Source: Clostridiales bacterium
Lineage (GTDB): Bacteria; Bacillota_A; Clostridia; Oscillospirales; Oscillospiraceae
Assembly (NCBI GenBank): GCA_022777455.1
Contig: JALFGI010000031.1
Coordinates: forward strand, 1-38,083
Reading direction: 5' to 3'
DNA length: 38,083 nt
Shown here: positions 6,776 through 14,455 of the stretch, one piece after another
Position numbering within the stretch: position 1 is the first letter of the stretch
How the letters are laid out: each line of letters begins with the position of its first letter
Program-made: the position numbers and the translations under genes
Notes under the pieces: model-generated
What the model saw: the letters and a program-made list of their open reading frames with translations, nothing else
Told to the model about the DNA's origin: nothing
The model's database searches: none

Positions 6776-7007
6776 TGCTGATCGGCAAATTGTAATTTGG
6801 CGGGTAGATACGGCAGCGCCCCTTGGCTCCCCCTATGGGGGAGCTGGCTGCCCCGTAAGGGGCAGACTGAGAGGGCGACAATGATTCGGCTGTCATTATC
6901 TTACTGCGGTACCCTCTCAGTCAGCCTGACGGCTGCCAGCTCTCCCAAAGGGAGAGCCAAGGGGTGCGTCAGTTCCGGTACGCCAAATTACAATTTGCCG
7001 ATCAGCA
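6776..7007. repeat. Family A MITE-like element (A1) with perfect 27-bp terminal inverted repeats
   Basis: The left end 6776-6802 (starting TGCTGATCGGC, then AAATTGTAATTTGGCG) is repeated exactly inverted at 6981-7007. The core holds two hairpins: CTCCCCCTATGGGGGAG with GGCTGCCCCGTAAGGGGCAG, and GGCTGCCAGCTCTCCC with GGGAGAGCC. No transposase is encoded. A spurious peptide read from this core ([11 protein letters not shown]) recurs in the other copies. Confidence 0.85.
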
Positions 7008-7043
7008 CATCCCAAAATAGAGAAACCCATGGAGGATCCTTTT

Positions 7044-7871
7044 ATGATGAAATTTGTAGCCGACTCCTCTTCCGACCGTCCGGTGATTCCCGGCATGGAA
7101 GTGCAGTATGTTCCCATGATCATCTCCACCGATGAAAAGAGCTTCGTGGACAACGAGCATCTGAATGTGTCCGAAATGCTGGACTATCTGGCCGAGTACA
7201 AGGGCCGCTCCTATACCGCCTGCCCCAGTGTGGACGGATGGCTCACTGCCTACGAGGGCGGGGACGAAATCTACGCCGTGACCATCACCAGCGGCCTGTC
7301 CGGCTCCTATAATGCCGCCATGGCAGCAAGAGAGCTGTACCTCCAGGCCCATGAGGAAGCCAAGGTTGCCGTGTTCGACAGCCTGAGCACCGGCCCCGAA
7401 ATGCTGCTGATTCTGGAAAAGCTCCGGGAGCTCACCGCCCAGGGCCTGCCCTTTGAGCAGGTGGAGGCAGCGGTGCGGGAATATCAGCAGCACACCCGGC
7501 TGTTCTTCTCCCTCCAGTCCGTGCACAACCTGAGTCAGAACGGCCGGGTGAGCAAGGTGGCTGCCGCCGCCGTAGGCGTGCTGGGCATCCGGATCGTGGG
7601 CACTGCCAGCCAGGAGGGCACCCTGGCCCAGCTGGCCAAGTGCCGGGGGGATCGGAAGGCCCTGCCGGCACTGCTGGAGTATATGAAGGACGCCGGCTTC
7701 GACGGCGGCAAGGTCCGTATCACCCACGTCCGCAATCCCAGACTGGCAGGCCAGTTCGCCGAGCTGGTGAAGACCACCTGGCCCGCCTCCGATGTGGCCG
7801 TCTCCGCCAACAGCGGCCTGTGCAGCTACTACGCCGAATCCGGCGCCATTCTGGTGGCCTTTGATTATTAA
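7044..7871 (+). CDS. DegV family protein (fatty-acid-binding)
   Basis: A 275-residue protein. I start at the first of two adjacent ATGs because GGAGG at 7031-7035 is 8 nt upstream. Motifs of the DegV fold are FVADSSSD at the N-terminus, YAVTITSGLSGSYNAAM (S/TSGLSGTY-like lipid-head-group loop), DSLSTGPEMLLI, and the lid-region helix QSVHNLSQNGRVSKVAA. DegV/FakB proteins bind a fatty acid. FakB types present it to the kinase FakA, which is absent here, so kinase partnership is unproven. A hairpin terminator follows. The gene is transcribed through a repeat from a promoter facing the DUF1836 gene. Confidence 0.85.
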   Translation: MMKFVADSSSDRPVIPGMEVQYVPMIISTDEKSFVDNEHLNVSEMLDYLAEYKGRSYTACPSVDGWLTAYEGGDEIYAVTITSGLSGSYNAAMAARELYLQAHEEAKVAVFDSLSTGPEMLLILEKLRELTAQGLPFEQVEAAVREYQQHTRLFFSLQSVHNLSQNGRVSKVAAAAVGVLGIRIVGTASQEGTLAQLAKCRGDRKALPALLEYMKDAGFDGGKVRITHVRNPRLAGQFAELVKTTWPASDVAVSANSGLCSYYAESGAILVAFDY

Positions 7872-7880
7872 GAAACGCAG

Positions 7881-7912
7881 CCGCGCTGGAAACCCCGGCG
7901 CGGTCATTTTTT
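7881..7912 (+). terminator. Terminator of degV
   Basis: Stem CCGCGC...GCGCGG, followed by TCATTTTTT, ten bases after the degV stop. Confidence 0.8.
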
Positions 7913-7936
7913 GCGATGGTTGGTTATAGGACGGAA

Positions 7937-8206
7937 AAATTGTAATTTGGCGGGCAGATTTCCGCCCAGCCATCGTAGGGGCGGCTACCAGCCGCCCGCA
8001 ACGTAACGGAACTGCGCGCTTGGTTGAATGGCATGCAATTCGTATCCATTGTAGGGGAGGCTCTTAGCCTCCCGCCATGTAGGCTGCCTGGGTGTTTGGC
8101 TGAATGGCATTATGCCCGACATCGTACGGATTCGCCCAACCCGGTTTGTCACGATGATCTGTACCGCGCGGGAGGCTGCGAGCCTCCCCTACAGTGGCTG
8201 GGCATT
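7937..8206. repeat. Composite repeat: family A terminal motif joined to family B units (B3)
   Basis: AAATTGTAATTTGGCG (the family A end) is followed directly by a GC-type B left end (7975 on). A second, complete B unit (about 8050-8206) then ends in CCTCCCCTACAGTG. It makes up most of the gap between degV and the response regulator gene. Confidence 0.75.
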
Positions 8207-8349
8207 CATCGGAACATGGTTCCATTCAACCAAACCGCGCAGGCCCGTTGCGCTGCGGGAGGCCTCCCCTACATCTTCCGATACGAAGCCGTTCACATTT
8301 TCGGAGGATAAGCTTTACAAATTATTCATTCAAATTCGGAAAAGCGGGG

Positions 8350-8355
8350 TATAAT
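8350..8355 (+). promoter_or_regulatory. -10 box for the response regulator gene
   Basis: TATAAT, 57 nt before the start codon. I see no good -35 at the right distance, so activator dependence is possible. A further truncated B end (GCGGGAGGCCTCCCCTACA, about 8254-8273) lies upstream. Confidence 0.5.
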
Positions 8356-8412
8356 TGTGACATACGGAAGAAATGGGGATTTTGGCCCCTGCAGAAAACG
8401 GAGGATAAAATC

Positions 8413-9099
8413 ATGGCTGTATCTGTTCTGATTGTGGAAGACGACCGCAACATCGCAGAGCTCCTGCAGATGTATCTGGAAAAAGAAGGCTACGCCGTCA
8501 CTTGGGCGGCGGACGGCGGACAGGGTCTGACCAAATACCGGGCCATCAAGCCGGACCTGGTGCTGCTGGATGTGATGATGCCGGTGATGGACGGCTGGTC
8601 CGTGTGCCGGGCCATTCGTGCCGAGGCGCAAACCCCCATCATCATGCTCACCGCCAAGGGCGAAACCGACGACAAGGTGACGGGGCTGAAAAACGGCGCC
8701 GACGACTACATCACCAAGCCCTTTGAAATGAAAGAGGTCCTGGCCCGGATTGAGGCGGTGCTCCGCCGTTCCTCCGGGGTCACCACCGAGAAAAAGGCAA
8801 GACGGCTGGTGTTCGACAAGCTGATCATCGACATGGACGCCTTTGAACTCACCGTGGACGGCAAGAAGGTGGACACGCCCCCAAAGGAGATGGAGCTGCT
8901 CTATTACCTGGCCTCCTCCCCCAACCGGGTGTACACCCGCAACCAGCTGCTGGACGAGGTATGGGGCTTCGACTACTTCGGCGATTCCCGCACCGTGGAC
9001 GTTCACGTCAAGCGCCTGCGGGAAAAGCTGGAAGGCGTCAGCGAAAGCTGGAACCTGAAAACCGTCTGGGGCGTGGGCTATAAGTTCGAGGTGCTGTAA
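8413..9099 (+). CDS. OmpR/PhoB-family two-component response regulator, orphan
   Basis: A 228-residue protein with an ATG behind GGAGGATAAAATC. The receiver domain (1-115) has the acidic pair in VEDDRNI, the phospho-acceptor Asp53 in LVLLDVMMP, Thr80 in MLTAKG and Lys102 in YITKPF. The C-terminal winged helix (about 130-226) has PPKEMELLYYLASSPNRVYTR, SRTVDVHVKRLREKLE and the closing VWGVGYKF. No histidine kinase follows: the next element, 5 nt after the stop, is the type I toxin-antitoxin locus. The partner kinase must be elsewhere, or the gene was cut off from it. The target genes are unknown. Confidence 0.92.
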   Translation: MAVSVLIVEDDRNIAELLQMYLEKEGYAVTWAADGGQGLTKYRAIKPDLVLLDVMMPVMDGWSVCRAIRAEAQTPIIMLTAKGETDDKVTGLKNGADDYITKPFEMKEVLARIEAVLRRSSGVTTEKKARRLVFDKLIIDMDAFELTVDGKKVDTPPKEMELLYYLASSPNRVYTRNQLLDEVWGFDYFGDSRTVDVHVKRLREKLEGVSESWNLKTVWGVGYKFEVL

Positions 9100-9104
9100 T
9101 TCCC

Positions 9105-9132
9105 TTGACAACCACGCTGAGTGTGGTATAAT
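9105..9132 (+). promoter_or_regulatory. Promoter of antitoxin RNA 1
   Basis: Consensus TTGACA (9105-9110), 16-nt spacer, TATAAT (9127-9132). The sequence around it (GCTGAGTGTGG before the -10) also matches the second antitoxin promoter at 35797-35824. Confidence 0.85.
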
Positions 9133-9138
9133 AAGCAT

Positions 9139-9233
9139 GAAAAGAGCACTGCCGATAAGCGGTTAGCTCGAGTGAAACAGTTTTATATTCCTATAGAAAC
9201 CGTCACTTGGCCGAGTGGCGGTTTCTGCTTTTT
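9139..9233 (+). ncRNA. Predicted antisense antitoxin RNA 1 (type I toxin-antitoxin)
   Basis: An RNA of about 95 nt is predicted from a consensus promoter and an intrinsic terminator (9196-9225 stem, TGCTTTTT to 9233). Its 5' part can form a hairpin, GAGCACTGCCGATAAGCGGT then TAGCTC. Its 3' part is antisense to the last 10 codons of the 27-residue peptide gene and to the whole 3' region of that mRNA. The 5' motif and promoter are related to the RNA predicted at 35693-35790. The ends are estimated, not measured. Confidence 0.75.
9196..9233 (+). terminator. Terminator of antitoxin RNA 1
   Basis: GAAACCGTCACT and AGTGGCGGTTTC form a near-perfect 12-bp stem, followed by TGCTTTTT. On the other strand the same stem encodes the basic C-terminus of the peptide. 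Confidence 0.85.
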
Positions 9234-9286
9234 ACAGTGAGTGTAATGGTAAATTTACCAATATGTACAGTCAATGTAATTGGCAT
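9203..9286 (-). CDS. 27-residue basic peptide, candidate type I toxin
   Basis: The ATG (complement of 9284-9286) has a very strong Shine-Dalgarno AAAGGAGGTGA, 7 nt upstream. The peptide begins MPITLTVHIGKF, continues with alternating Thr and branched hydrophobic residues, and ends in a basic tail, RNRHSAK. The ribosome binding site is in a stem (AUCUCC-UUAAA-GGAGGU) that would hide it, as in other type I toxins. A consensus promoter (9371-9399) drives it, and an antisense RNA with its own promoter overlaps its 3' end. I do not recognise the peptide as TxpA, Fst, Hok or BsrG; membrane action is inferred from architecture. It is too short for usual gene finders. Confidence 0.7.
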   Translation of the reverse strand: MPITLTVHIGKFTITLTVKSRNRHSAK

Positions 9287-9370
9287 ATGCTCACCTCCTT
9301 TAAGGAGATGTAGCTAACCGCCTATCCACTATGGCAATGCTCTTCCCAGCCCCAATATGGGGTTGGGTTT

Positions 9371-9399
9371 ATTCTATCAGTGAATGAGAAAAATGTCAA
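9371..9399 (-). promoter_or_regulatory. Promoter of the 27-residue peptide mRNA
   Basis: On the minus strand: TTGACA (complement 9394-9399), 17-nt spacer, TAGAAT (complement 9371-9376). The predicted mRNA starts near 9364 and its 5' region (9312-9342) carries GAGCATTGCC...GGCGGTTAGC, nearly the same as the antitoxin RNA 5' end. Confidence 0.8.
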
Positions 9400-9413
9400 A
9401 TGAATGTGTGGTA

Positions 9414-9554
9414 GTAGGGGAGGTTTCGCCTCCCGTTTCTGTTTCAGAAGCGGGACGGGAACCCGTCCCTTACGCATCGGGACAAATTGCATACCATTCA
9501 ACGGAACACGCAGGCACGTTACTTGGCGGGAAATTGCGAGCCTTTCCTACAGTG
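9414..9554. repeat. Family B repeat, diverged copy (B4)
   Basis: The left end GTAGGGGAGGTTTCGCCTCCC and the inverted right end CTTTCCTACAGTG flank the B core (ATACCATTCAACGGAACAC). An additional inner hairpin, CGGGACGGGAACCCGTCCC, is present. Confidence 0.7.
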
Positions 9555-9575
9555 ACGTGTGTTCCCCCTCCTGCG

Positions 9576-9611
9576 AAAAAAAGACCTCAAGGAATTATTT
9601 CCTCGAGGTCT
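9576..9611 (-). terminator. Terminator of guaB
   Basis: On the minus strand, AGACCTCGAGGAA pairs with TTCCTTGAGGTCT, followed by seven T residues, right after the guaB stop. Confidence 0.85.
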
Positions 9612-9619
9612 GTATTTTT

Positions 9620-11125
9620 TTACTTCACGGGGGAGGAGGAGCGCAGGGTCACGTCGTGGTAACCGCCCTCCACGATGGACACGGAGGAAACCAGGGTCAG
9701 CTTGGCATCCCGCTGGAGGTCGGGAATGTTGGTGACGCCCACATTGCACATGGTGGACTTGACCTTGTACAAAGAGGCCTCCACGTTGTCATGCAGGGGG
9801 CCGGCGTAAGTGACGTAGGAATCCACGCCCTCTTCAAAGCTCAGCTTGGTGGCACCGCCCAGGTCGTAGCGCTGCCAGTTCCGGGCCCGGTTGGAGCCTT
9901 CGCCCCAGTATTCCTTCATGTAGGCGCCGTTGACCATGATCTTGGGGGTGGGGCCCTCGTCGAACCGGGCGAAATAACGGCCCAGCATCAGGAAATCCGC
10001 GCCCATGGCCAGGGCCAGGGTCATGTGGTAGTCATGGACGATGCCGCCGTCGGAGCAGATGGGCACATACACGCCGGTCTCCCGGAAGTATTCATCTCTC
10101 GCGGCAGCCACTTCGATCAGCGCGGTGGCCTGGCCCCGGCCGATGCCCTTGGTCTCCCGGGTGATGCAGATGGAGCCGCCGCCGATGCCCACCTTCACAA
10201 AGTCCGCACCCGCCTCGGCCAGGAAGCGGAAGCCGTCCCGGTCCACCACGTTGCCGGCGCCGATCTTCACGGTGTTGCCGTAGGTCTGACGCACCCAGTC
10301 GATGGTCTTCTTCTGCCAGCAGGTGTAGCCCTCGGAGGAGTCGATGACGAACACATCGGCGCCGGCCTCCAGCAGAGCGGGAATCCGCTGGGCGTAGTCC
10401 CGGGTGTTGATGCCCGCGCCCACCAGATACCGCTTCTTCTCGTCCAGCAGCTCCAGGGGGTTCTCCTTGTGGGAGGCATAGTCCTTGCGGAAGACGAAGT
10501 ACAGGAGTCTGCCTTCCTTGTCCACGATGGGAAGGCTATTGAGCTTGTGGTCCCAGATGATGTCATTGGCTTCCTTCAGGGTGGTCTCCGCGGGGGCGGT
10601 GACCAGTTTTTCCAGGGGAGTCATGAAGGTCTTCACCTTGTCGGTGGGCTGCATTCTGGAAACACGGTAGTCCCGGCTGGAAACGATACCCAGGAGCTTG
10701 CCGTTGGGGGTGCCGTCCTCGGTGATGGCCACGGTGGAGAAACCGTTGCTGGCCTTCAGCGCCAGCACATCGGCCAGGGTGTTCTCGGGGGTCAGGTTGG
10801 AGGCGGAGGTGACGAAACCGGCCTTGTGGTTCTTCACCTTTGCAACCATGGCAGCCTGATTTTCAATGGTCTGGGAACCGAAAATGAAGCTGATGCCGCC
10901 CTCCTTGGCCAGAGCGATGGCCAGGGTATCGTTGGACACGGACTGCATCACGGCGGAGGTCAGGGGCACATTCAGGGAAATGGCAGGCTCTTCCTGTCCC
11001 TTGCGGAATTTCACCAGGGGGGTACGCAGACTCACATTGTCGGGGATGCACTCCTCGGATGTGTAGCCCGGAATGAGCAGGTATTCACTGAAGGTGTGGC
11101 TGGGCTCCTTGTAGTAGTAGGCCAT
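9620..11125 (-). CDS. guaB: IMP dehydrogenase
   Basis: A 501-residue protein of usual length. It catalyses IMP + NAD+ to XMP, the committed step of guanine nucleotide synthesis in the cytoplasm. Two CBS domains lie at about 105-225 ([22 protein letters not shown], then [13 protein letters not shown]). The catalytic Cys320 is in [20 protein letters not shown]. This loop differs from the common GPGSICTTR and resembles a variant I associate with some clostridial and protozoan enzymes. [11 protein letters not shown] and [10 protein letters not shown] (phosphate-binding) are also present. Residues 1-100 hold the barrel start ([10 protein letters not shown]). The start has GGAGGAA at the right distance. 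The leader contains three AGATATN heptads; no purine riboswitch was seen. Confidence 0.93.
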   Translation of the reverse strand: MAYYYKEPSHTFSEYLLIPGYTSEECIPDNVSLRTPLVKFRKGQEEPAISLNVPLTSAVMQSVSNDTLAIALAKEGGISFIFGSQTIENQAAMVAKVKNHKAGFVTSASNLTPENTLADVLALKASNGFSTVAITEDGTPNGKLLGIVSSRDYRVSRMQPTDKVKTFMTPLEKLVTAPAETTLKEANDIIWDHKLNSLPIVDKEGRLLYFVFRKDYASHKENPLELLDEKKRYLVGAGINTRDYAQRIPALLEAGADVFVIDSSEGYTCWQKKTIDWVRQTYGNTVKIGAGNVVDRDGFRFLAEAGADFVKVGIGGGSICITRETKGIGRGQATALIEVAAARDEYFRETGVYVPICSDGGIVHDYHMTLALAMGADFLMLGRYFARFDEGPTPKIMVNGAYMKEYWGEGSNRARNWQRYDLGGATKLSFEEGVDSYVTYAGPLHDNVEASLYKVKSTMCNVGVTNIPDLQRDAKLTLVSSVSIVEGGYHDVTLRSSSPVK

Positions 11126-11142
11126 GGATGTTCCTCCTTGTA

Positions 11143-11163
11143 AGATATAAGATATAAGATATT
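11143..11163. repeat. Three tandem heptads AGATATN upstream of guaB
   Basis: AGATATA, AGATATA, AGATATT in a row, in the leader just before the guaB ribosome binding site. The same heptad occurs in two five-unit arrays at oriC (14106-14140, 14456-14490). Confidence 0.7.
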
Positions 11164-11177
11164 GTTAATTTGTGCAT

Positions 11178-11347
11178 CGTAGGGCGGGGTCTTGACCCCG
11201 CCGACCCAGTTCCGGTTTTTGATCAGTACGTTGATTGGGATTAATTTTTAAATAATCCGCGTAAATCGGCAAAACCGACCTTTTATTCCATTTGTCCAAC
11301 CCGGCAGGTTTCGTTACCGATTGGCGGGGTCAAGACCCCGCCCTACG
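11178..11347. repeat. 170-bp palindromic repeat with CGTAGGGCGGGGTC ends
   Basis: The left end CGTAGGGCGGGGTCTTGACC and its inverted copy at 11323-11347 enclose an AT-rich core. It has the same architecture as family B but different end hairpins. It lies in the gap between guaB and the YitT gene. Confidence 0.8.
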
Positions 11348-11357
11348 AAAAAAATAA

Positions 11358-12278
11358 TTAAACCGTTTGTCCGTCGCCCTGGTCCAGGATTTCGGCCACG
11401 GGGGTGCCTTTTTCGGAGAGCTTTTTGAAATTGCCCATGACCCCGATCACCGGGCTCATCATGGCAAAGGTGTTGGGATAGTTCTGGACGATGGCGGACA
11501 GCACCGAAACCTGGGTCTTGTTCACCACGCACATGACGATCCAGGTGTCCTTTCCGGTGAAAGCGCCGGTGGCCTTGAATTTCGTGGCAGAGTGATGGAG
11601 CTTCTGGATGATGTCCTTGCAGATCTCGTCCGGGTGGTTGGTGACGATCTCGAAGCGTACGGCGCTGCGGCCGTTGCGCTGGAACCGCTCCCCCACGGTG
11701 GTGGTGGCAAAGCTATAGAGAATGCACAAAATCACCGGCTCCATTTTATAATCATACACGAAAAAGCTGGCGATTGCAACCACCGCGTTGATGCCAAAGC
11801 TGAGAGAAAACACGCTCTTGCCCGGGTGGTGTTTGTGAATAATGGCGGAAATGAAGTCCGTGCCGCCGGTGTAGGCGCTGGCCTTGATGAGCACGCTGTA
11901 GCAGAAGCCCATGATGATGCCGGCAACCAGGGGTCCCATGATCTTGCTGGTGCCGTTTTCCGTGGCGTAGGCGAAGGCGGACAGGTCCACATGGTCCATA
12001 ATCAGCAGTCCCAGGGAGAACGTGATGACATACAGCATACTCCGGATGGCCACTGGCTTGCTCACCTCGATGTAGCACCAGATGGCCAGAGGCAGGTTGA
12101 TCAGCAGGCTCAAATAGCCCACACTGATGCCGGTGACGTACTGGATCATGGTACAGATACCGTTGAGCCCCGAGGGTGCAAACTGGTTGGGGAAGACGAA
12201 AACCTCATAGTTCAGCGCTGCCACCAGGGCAACAACCGCAATCACAAGATAAGTCCAGACCTTTTTTAACGCAGCCAT
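11358..12278 (-). CDS. YitT family membrane protein (DUF161/DUF2179)
   Basis: A 306-residue protein. The N-terminal part (about 1-205) has five to six membrane segments with family blocks FVFPNQFAPSGLNGICTMI, SVGYLSLLINLPLAI and ASAYTGGTDFISAII. The C-terminal cytoplasmic DUF2179 domain (about 215-300) has FEIVTNHPDEICKDII and CVVNKTQVSVLSAIV. YitT proteins are widespread in Bacillota, and their transport substrate is unknown. The ribosome binding site is weak (GGGGAAA). It may form a transcription unit with guaB downstream, but a 170-bp repeat separates them. Confidence 0.88.
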   Translation of the reverse strand: MAALKKVWTYLVIAVVALVAALNYEVFVFPNQFAPSGLNGICTMIQYVTGISVGYLSLLINLPLAIWCYIEVSKPVAIRSMLYVITFSLGLLIMDHVDLSAFAYATENGTSKIMGPLVAGIIMGFCYSVLIKASAYTGGTDFISAIIHKHHPGKSVFSLSFGINAVVAIASFFVYDYKMEPVILCILYSFATTTVGERFQRNGRSAVRFEIVTNHPDEICKDIIQKLHHSATKFKATGAFTGKDTWIVMCVVNKTQVSVLSAIVQNYPNTFAMMSPVIGVMGNFKKLSEKGTPVAEILDQGDGQTV

Positions 12279-12311
12279 GACACATTTCCCCTGTATGAAT
12301 TTTTTGTTATA

Positions 12312-12515
12312 TGCTTATCGGCTTAACGCAGCAAAAGCAGAATATTGCCGATGAACGACCACCCCCACTGTAGGGGCGGCTCTCAGCCGCCCGCCAGGTA
12401 ATGAACGTGGGTGTTTCGTTGAATGGCACCATGTCGGGTATGGTACGAATTCGCCTGAACTGGTGTATCCCGCAAGCTGGTTCCGCGCGGGCGGCTACGA
12501 GCCGCCCCTACAATG
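12312..12515. repeat. 204-bp repeat upstream of dnaA (B5)
   Basis: It begins TGCTTATCGGCTTAACGCAG and carries a B unit with GTAGGGGCGGCT ends. It matches 14142-14345 base for base over the same 204 bp with roughly fifteen differences by eye and no gap, in direct orientation. The two copies flank dnaA. Confidence 0.9.
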
Positions 12516-12681
12516 GGCGCACAGTTGGCGTACGGGGGACATCCAATTGGCTTTTTGAATACAAATGTCCTTGCGGAAAGAACAAAATTTGACATCCTTG
12601 TCAAATCCATGTTTAATTCAATAATATAGCACAGCATCCATTTTCGGTCAAGAGAAAATCTTCATTTTTCACAAATTCAGC
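12516..12681. other. AT-rich dnaA upstream region
   Basis: No gene is seen. It contains TTTTTCACA (about 12665-12673), one mismatch type of DnaA box, close to the dnaA promoter, which would fit autoregulation by DnaA. Confidence 0.4.
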
Positions 12682-12710
12682 TTGTAATTTTCGGAAAAAT
12701 GTGCTAGAAT
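12682..12710 (+). promoter_or_regulatory. Promoter of dnaA
   Basis: TTGTAA (12682-12687), 17-nt spacer, TAGAAT (12705-12710) with TG at the extended -10 position. It lies 78 nt before the dnaA ATG. Confidence 0.7.
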
Positions 12711-12787
12711 TTAGGGTGAAGTATTATGCTCAAAAATGCGAAAAATTACCATTTTGGGCTTCTGTAAACAGAGGAAAGGAGCACAAT

Positions 12788-14101
12788 ATGTATTCATCCG
12801 CCTATGTCTGGGCGAAGGTCCTCAGCCACATGGAGGAGCGTCTGGGATCTGTCACGGTTTCCGCCTGGTTCGACGATGCGGAGGTGGTGGAGCTGAACGA
12901 AAACAACCTGATTCTCTACTCCCCCTCCGATTTCCGACGGGACATTATCCGCCGCCGGTGTACGGGCTTCGTGGAGGATGCCCTGAAGGAAGTCTTTAAT
13001 TCCGACGCCAAGCTCCTGGTCTTTGGGGACAAGGAACGGGACTCCTTCCGCAACAAGGGAAAGACCATCTCCTCCATGGACTTTAACCCCCAGTTCACCT
13101 TTGATAATTTTGTGGTGGGCCCCTCCAACCGGTTCGCCCACAGCGCCTCCATCGCCGTGTCCAAAAACCCCGGACAGGTGTATAACCCCCTGTTCATCTA
13201 CGGCCCCTCCGGCGTGGGCAAGACCCATCTGCTCTATGCCATCGCCAACGGCATCCGGCGGCAGAACCCGGAAGCCAACATCGTCTACATCAAGGGCGAT
13301 GAATTTACCAACGAACTGATCTCCGCCATCGCCAGCGGCAAAAACGTGGAATTCCGCAGCAAGTACCGGGAGAGCGACCTGTTCCTCATCGACGATATCC
13401 AGTTCATCGCCGGCAAGGAGTCCACCCAGGAAGAATTCTTCCATACCTTCAACAAGCTCTACGAGGAGCACAAGCAGATCGTCATGACCTCCGACCGGAA
13501 GCCCAGCGATATGCTCACACTGGAGGACCGGCTGCGCACCCGGTTTGAATGGGGCCTGCTGGCGGACGTCCAGCCCCCGGACTACGAGACCCGAATGGCC
13601 ATTCTGAAAAACAAAGCCAGAAGCCTTGGCATTGAGCTGGGTGACGACGTGTGCAACTACATTGCGGTGAACGTCACCAACAACGTTCGCCAGATTGAAG
13701 GCATCGTGAAAAAGCTGCTGGCCTACCGGGACCTGGACAACATGACGCTGGACCTGGCCAACGTGTCCCGGGTGATCGAGGACTCCTTCAAGACGGAGGG
13801 CAACGCCCTGCCCACCCCCAGCCTGGTCATCAGTCAGGTGTGCAAATTCTATTCCATCGACGAATCCGTGCTCCGGGGCACCCTGAAGAAAAAGAACATC
13901 GCCGAGGCCCGGCAGATCGCCATGTATCTCATCCGAAACCTGACCAACCTGAGCCTGCCCGACATCGGCAAGGAATTCGACCGGGACCACACCACCGTCC
14001 TCTACGCCATCCGCCGGGTGGAAGCCGCCCTGAAAGCCAAGGACGAAACCATCCAGAATAACGTCCGGGATATCACCGCCAATATCAATTCCAGCCTTTG
14101 A
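12788..14101 (+). CDS. dnaA: Chromosomal replication initiator DnaA
   Basis: A 437-residue protein. The start MYSSAYVWAKVLSHMEERLG is behind AAAGGAG; the 29 in-frame codons before it are non-coding. Domain I covers about 1-75, with a short linker (domain II). The AAA+ domain III follows, with Walker A GPSGVGKTHLL (139-149), Walker B LFLIDDIQF and the arginine finger region EDRLRTRFEWG. Domain IV (about 345-437) carries the DNA-binding signature DRDHTTVLYAIRRVE. DnaA-ATP opens oriC, which lies just downstream. The protein is slightly shorter than B. subtilis DnaA because of the short domain II. Confidence 0.97.
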   Translation: MYSSAYVWAKVLSHMEERLGSVTVSAWFDDAEVVELNENNLILYSPSDFRRDIIRRRCTGFVEDALKEVFNSDAKLLVFGDKERDSFRNKGKTISSMDFNPQFTFDNFVVGPSNRFAHSASIAVSKNPGQVYNPLFIYGPSGVGKTHLLYAIANGIRRQNPEANIVYIKGDEFTNELISAIASGKNVEFRSKYRESDLFLIDDIQFIAGKESTQEEFFHTFNKLYEEHKQIVMTSDRKPSDMLTLEDRLRTRFEWGLLADVQPPDYETRMAILKNKARSLGIELGDDVCNYIAVNVTNNVRQIEGIVKKLLAYRDLDNMTLDLANVSRVIEDSFKTEGNALPTPSLVISQVCKFYSIDESVLRGTLKKKNIAEARQIAMYLIRNLTNLSLPDIGKEFDRDHTTVLYAIRRVEAALKAKDETIQNNVRDITANINSSL

Positions 14102-14105
14102 ATAT

Positions 14106-14140
14106 AGATATAAGTTATGAGATATTAGATATAAGATAAT
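14106..14140. repeat. Five tandem heptads (AGATATN) at the left of oriC
   Basis: AGATATA, AGTTATG, AGATATT, AGATATA, AGATAAT: exactly 35 bp. An inverted array of the same size lies at 14456-14490, next to the DnaA boxes. Confidence 0.8.
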
Positions 14141-14141
14141 G

Positions 14142-14405
14142 TGCTTATCGGTTTTACCCAGCAAAAGCAGAATATTGCCGATGAACGACCACCCCCACTG
14201 TAGGGGCGGCTCGCAGCCGCCCGCCAGGTAATGAACGTGGGTGTTTCGTTGAATGGCACCATGTTGGGCGTGGTACGAATTCGCCGAAACTGGTGTATCC
14301 TGTGGGTTGGTTCTGCGCGGGCGGCTACGAGCCGCCCCTACAATGGCTGGTGCAAGTGCAATAAAGCACAATTTACTACACCAGCTGAGTTAAGCCGATC
14401 AGCAT
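14142..14405. repeat. Repeat with outer inverted ends around a family B core (B6) inside the dnaA-dnaN gap
   Basis: The outer ends TGCTTATCGGTTTTACCCAG and, inverted, TGCTGATCGGCTTAACTCAG are imperfect terminal repeats. The B unit GTAGGGGCGGCT...AGCCGCCCCTAC lies inside. The first 204 bp duplicate 12312-12515. It lies between the two heptad arrays of oriC. Confidence 0.85.
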
Positions 14406-14455
14406 ATAAGATAATCTATTATCTACAAATATCAGCTGCAAGGGGATATCCTTTT

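Noticed and set aside
11126..11177. Purine riboswitch before guaB
   Set aside because: The leader is short and holds only the AGATATN heptads; no three-way junction or conserved purine-aptamer loops.
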